DNA of 5,030 nt from Pseudomonadota bacterium (GTDB lineage Bacteria; Pseudomonadota; Gammaproteobacteria; Burkholderiales; Burkholderiaceae_D). The notes beneath the pieces are model-generated. The model searched no databases. It was not told the DNA's origin and saw only the letters and a list, made by a program, of their open reading frames with translations. The position numbers and the translations under genes are program-made. The DNA lies in NCBI GenBank assembly GCA_023422955.1, contig JAFAGG010000021.1, positions 1 through 5,030 on the forward strand. The letters are read 5' to 3'. Positions 4,905-5,030 of this stretch are shown piece after piece. The first letter of the stretch is position 1. The number at the start of each line of letters is the position of its first letter.

Positions 4905-5030
4905 GAGCGTCTAACAAAATCATAAATTTGCTGTCGAATCGCCATTCGGTATTTCTCTGAGGAGAAGCGACATGGCACGCGAACTGGTTGATGATGCATT
5001 ATGGGAAATGGTGAAGCCGTTATTGCCGGC
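4905..5030 (+). mobile_element. Left end of an IS5-family insertion sequence (partial)
   Basis: The transposase start at 4972 shows that an insertion sequence enters the right edge. The terminal repeat probably begins near GAGCGTCTAACAAAATC (from about 4905), about 67 bases before the start codon, a normal distance for this family. The preceding CTTA/TTAG could be the target duplication. The exact boundary cannot be fixed because the right end is outside the window. Confidence 0.6.
4972..5030 (+). CDS. IS5-family transposase, N-terminal fragment
   Basis: Only the first 19 codons are present, MARELVDDALWEMVKPLLP, after which the window ends. The opening DALWEMVKPLLP is typical of the N-terminus of IS5-family transposases (pattern D-x-L-W-x-x-x-x-P-L-L-P), which carry a DDE catalytic domain further on. 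GAGGAG (4959-4964) lies 7 bases before the ATG. Whether the element is intact, or which IS5 subgroup it belongs to, cannot be seen. Confidence 0.8.
   Translation, partial: MARELVDDALWEMVKPLLP

Overview
The window looks like chromosomal DNA of a betaproteobacterium, most likely a Burkholderiales member of the Oxalobacteraceae type (Herminiimonas- or Janthinobacterium-like). This rests on the style of the OmpR/EnvZ pair, the moderately high GC content and the protein families present. It is inference, because no ribosomal RNA or other taxonomic marker is in view.

Layout. Positions 1-1180 hold two nearly identical tRNA-Arg(ACG) genes in inverted, outward-facing orientation, each followed by its own intrinsic terminator. 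Between them sits a single phage-type ASCH-like gene (421-951). The stretch 130-420 holds only a weak candidate promoter for the left tRNA and no recognisable gene. Next come arfB (1247-1660, a ribosome-rescue peptidyl-tRNA hydrolase) and, convergent to it, a small predicted exported protein (1679-2005, minus strand). The 162-base gap 2006-2167 separates this gene from the divergent ompR-envZ operon (2168-4367). The gap carries three helically phased GTAAC-like repeats that resemble an OmpR-type binding site, a near-perfect 16-bp palindrome, and a -10-like hexamer so close to the ompR ATG that the message may be leaderless.

Convergent to envZ, and overlapping its end by 7 bases, is a 98-residue protein that closely matches the encapsulated ferritin (EncFtn) family in all the iron-binding residues I can place. 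It stops where EncFtn proteins normally continue into an encapsulin-targeting tail, and no encapsulin gene is visible. Upstream of it (4658-4904) there is no gene. That stretch does contain a LacI/PurR-like operator palindrome (4871-4888) with promoter-like hexamers. The right edge is the start of an IS5-family insertion sequence whose transposase runs off the window.

How the parts work together. ompR-envZ is a standard envelope-stress or osmolarity two-component system, probably autoregulated, and may also control the divergent exported protein. arfB and the tRNAs belong to translation. The EncFtn-like protein would belong to iron handling. The most unusual items are the stand-alone EncFtn-like gene, the inverted tRNA pair around the ASCH gene with one copy carrying an acceptor-stem mismatch, and the ordered repeats ahead of ompR.
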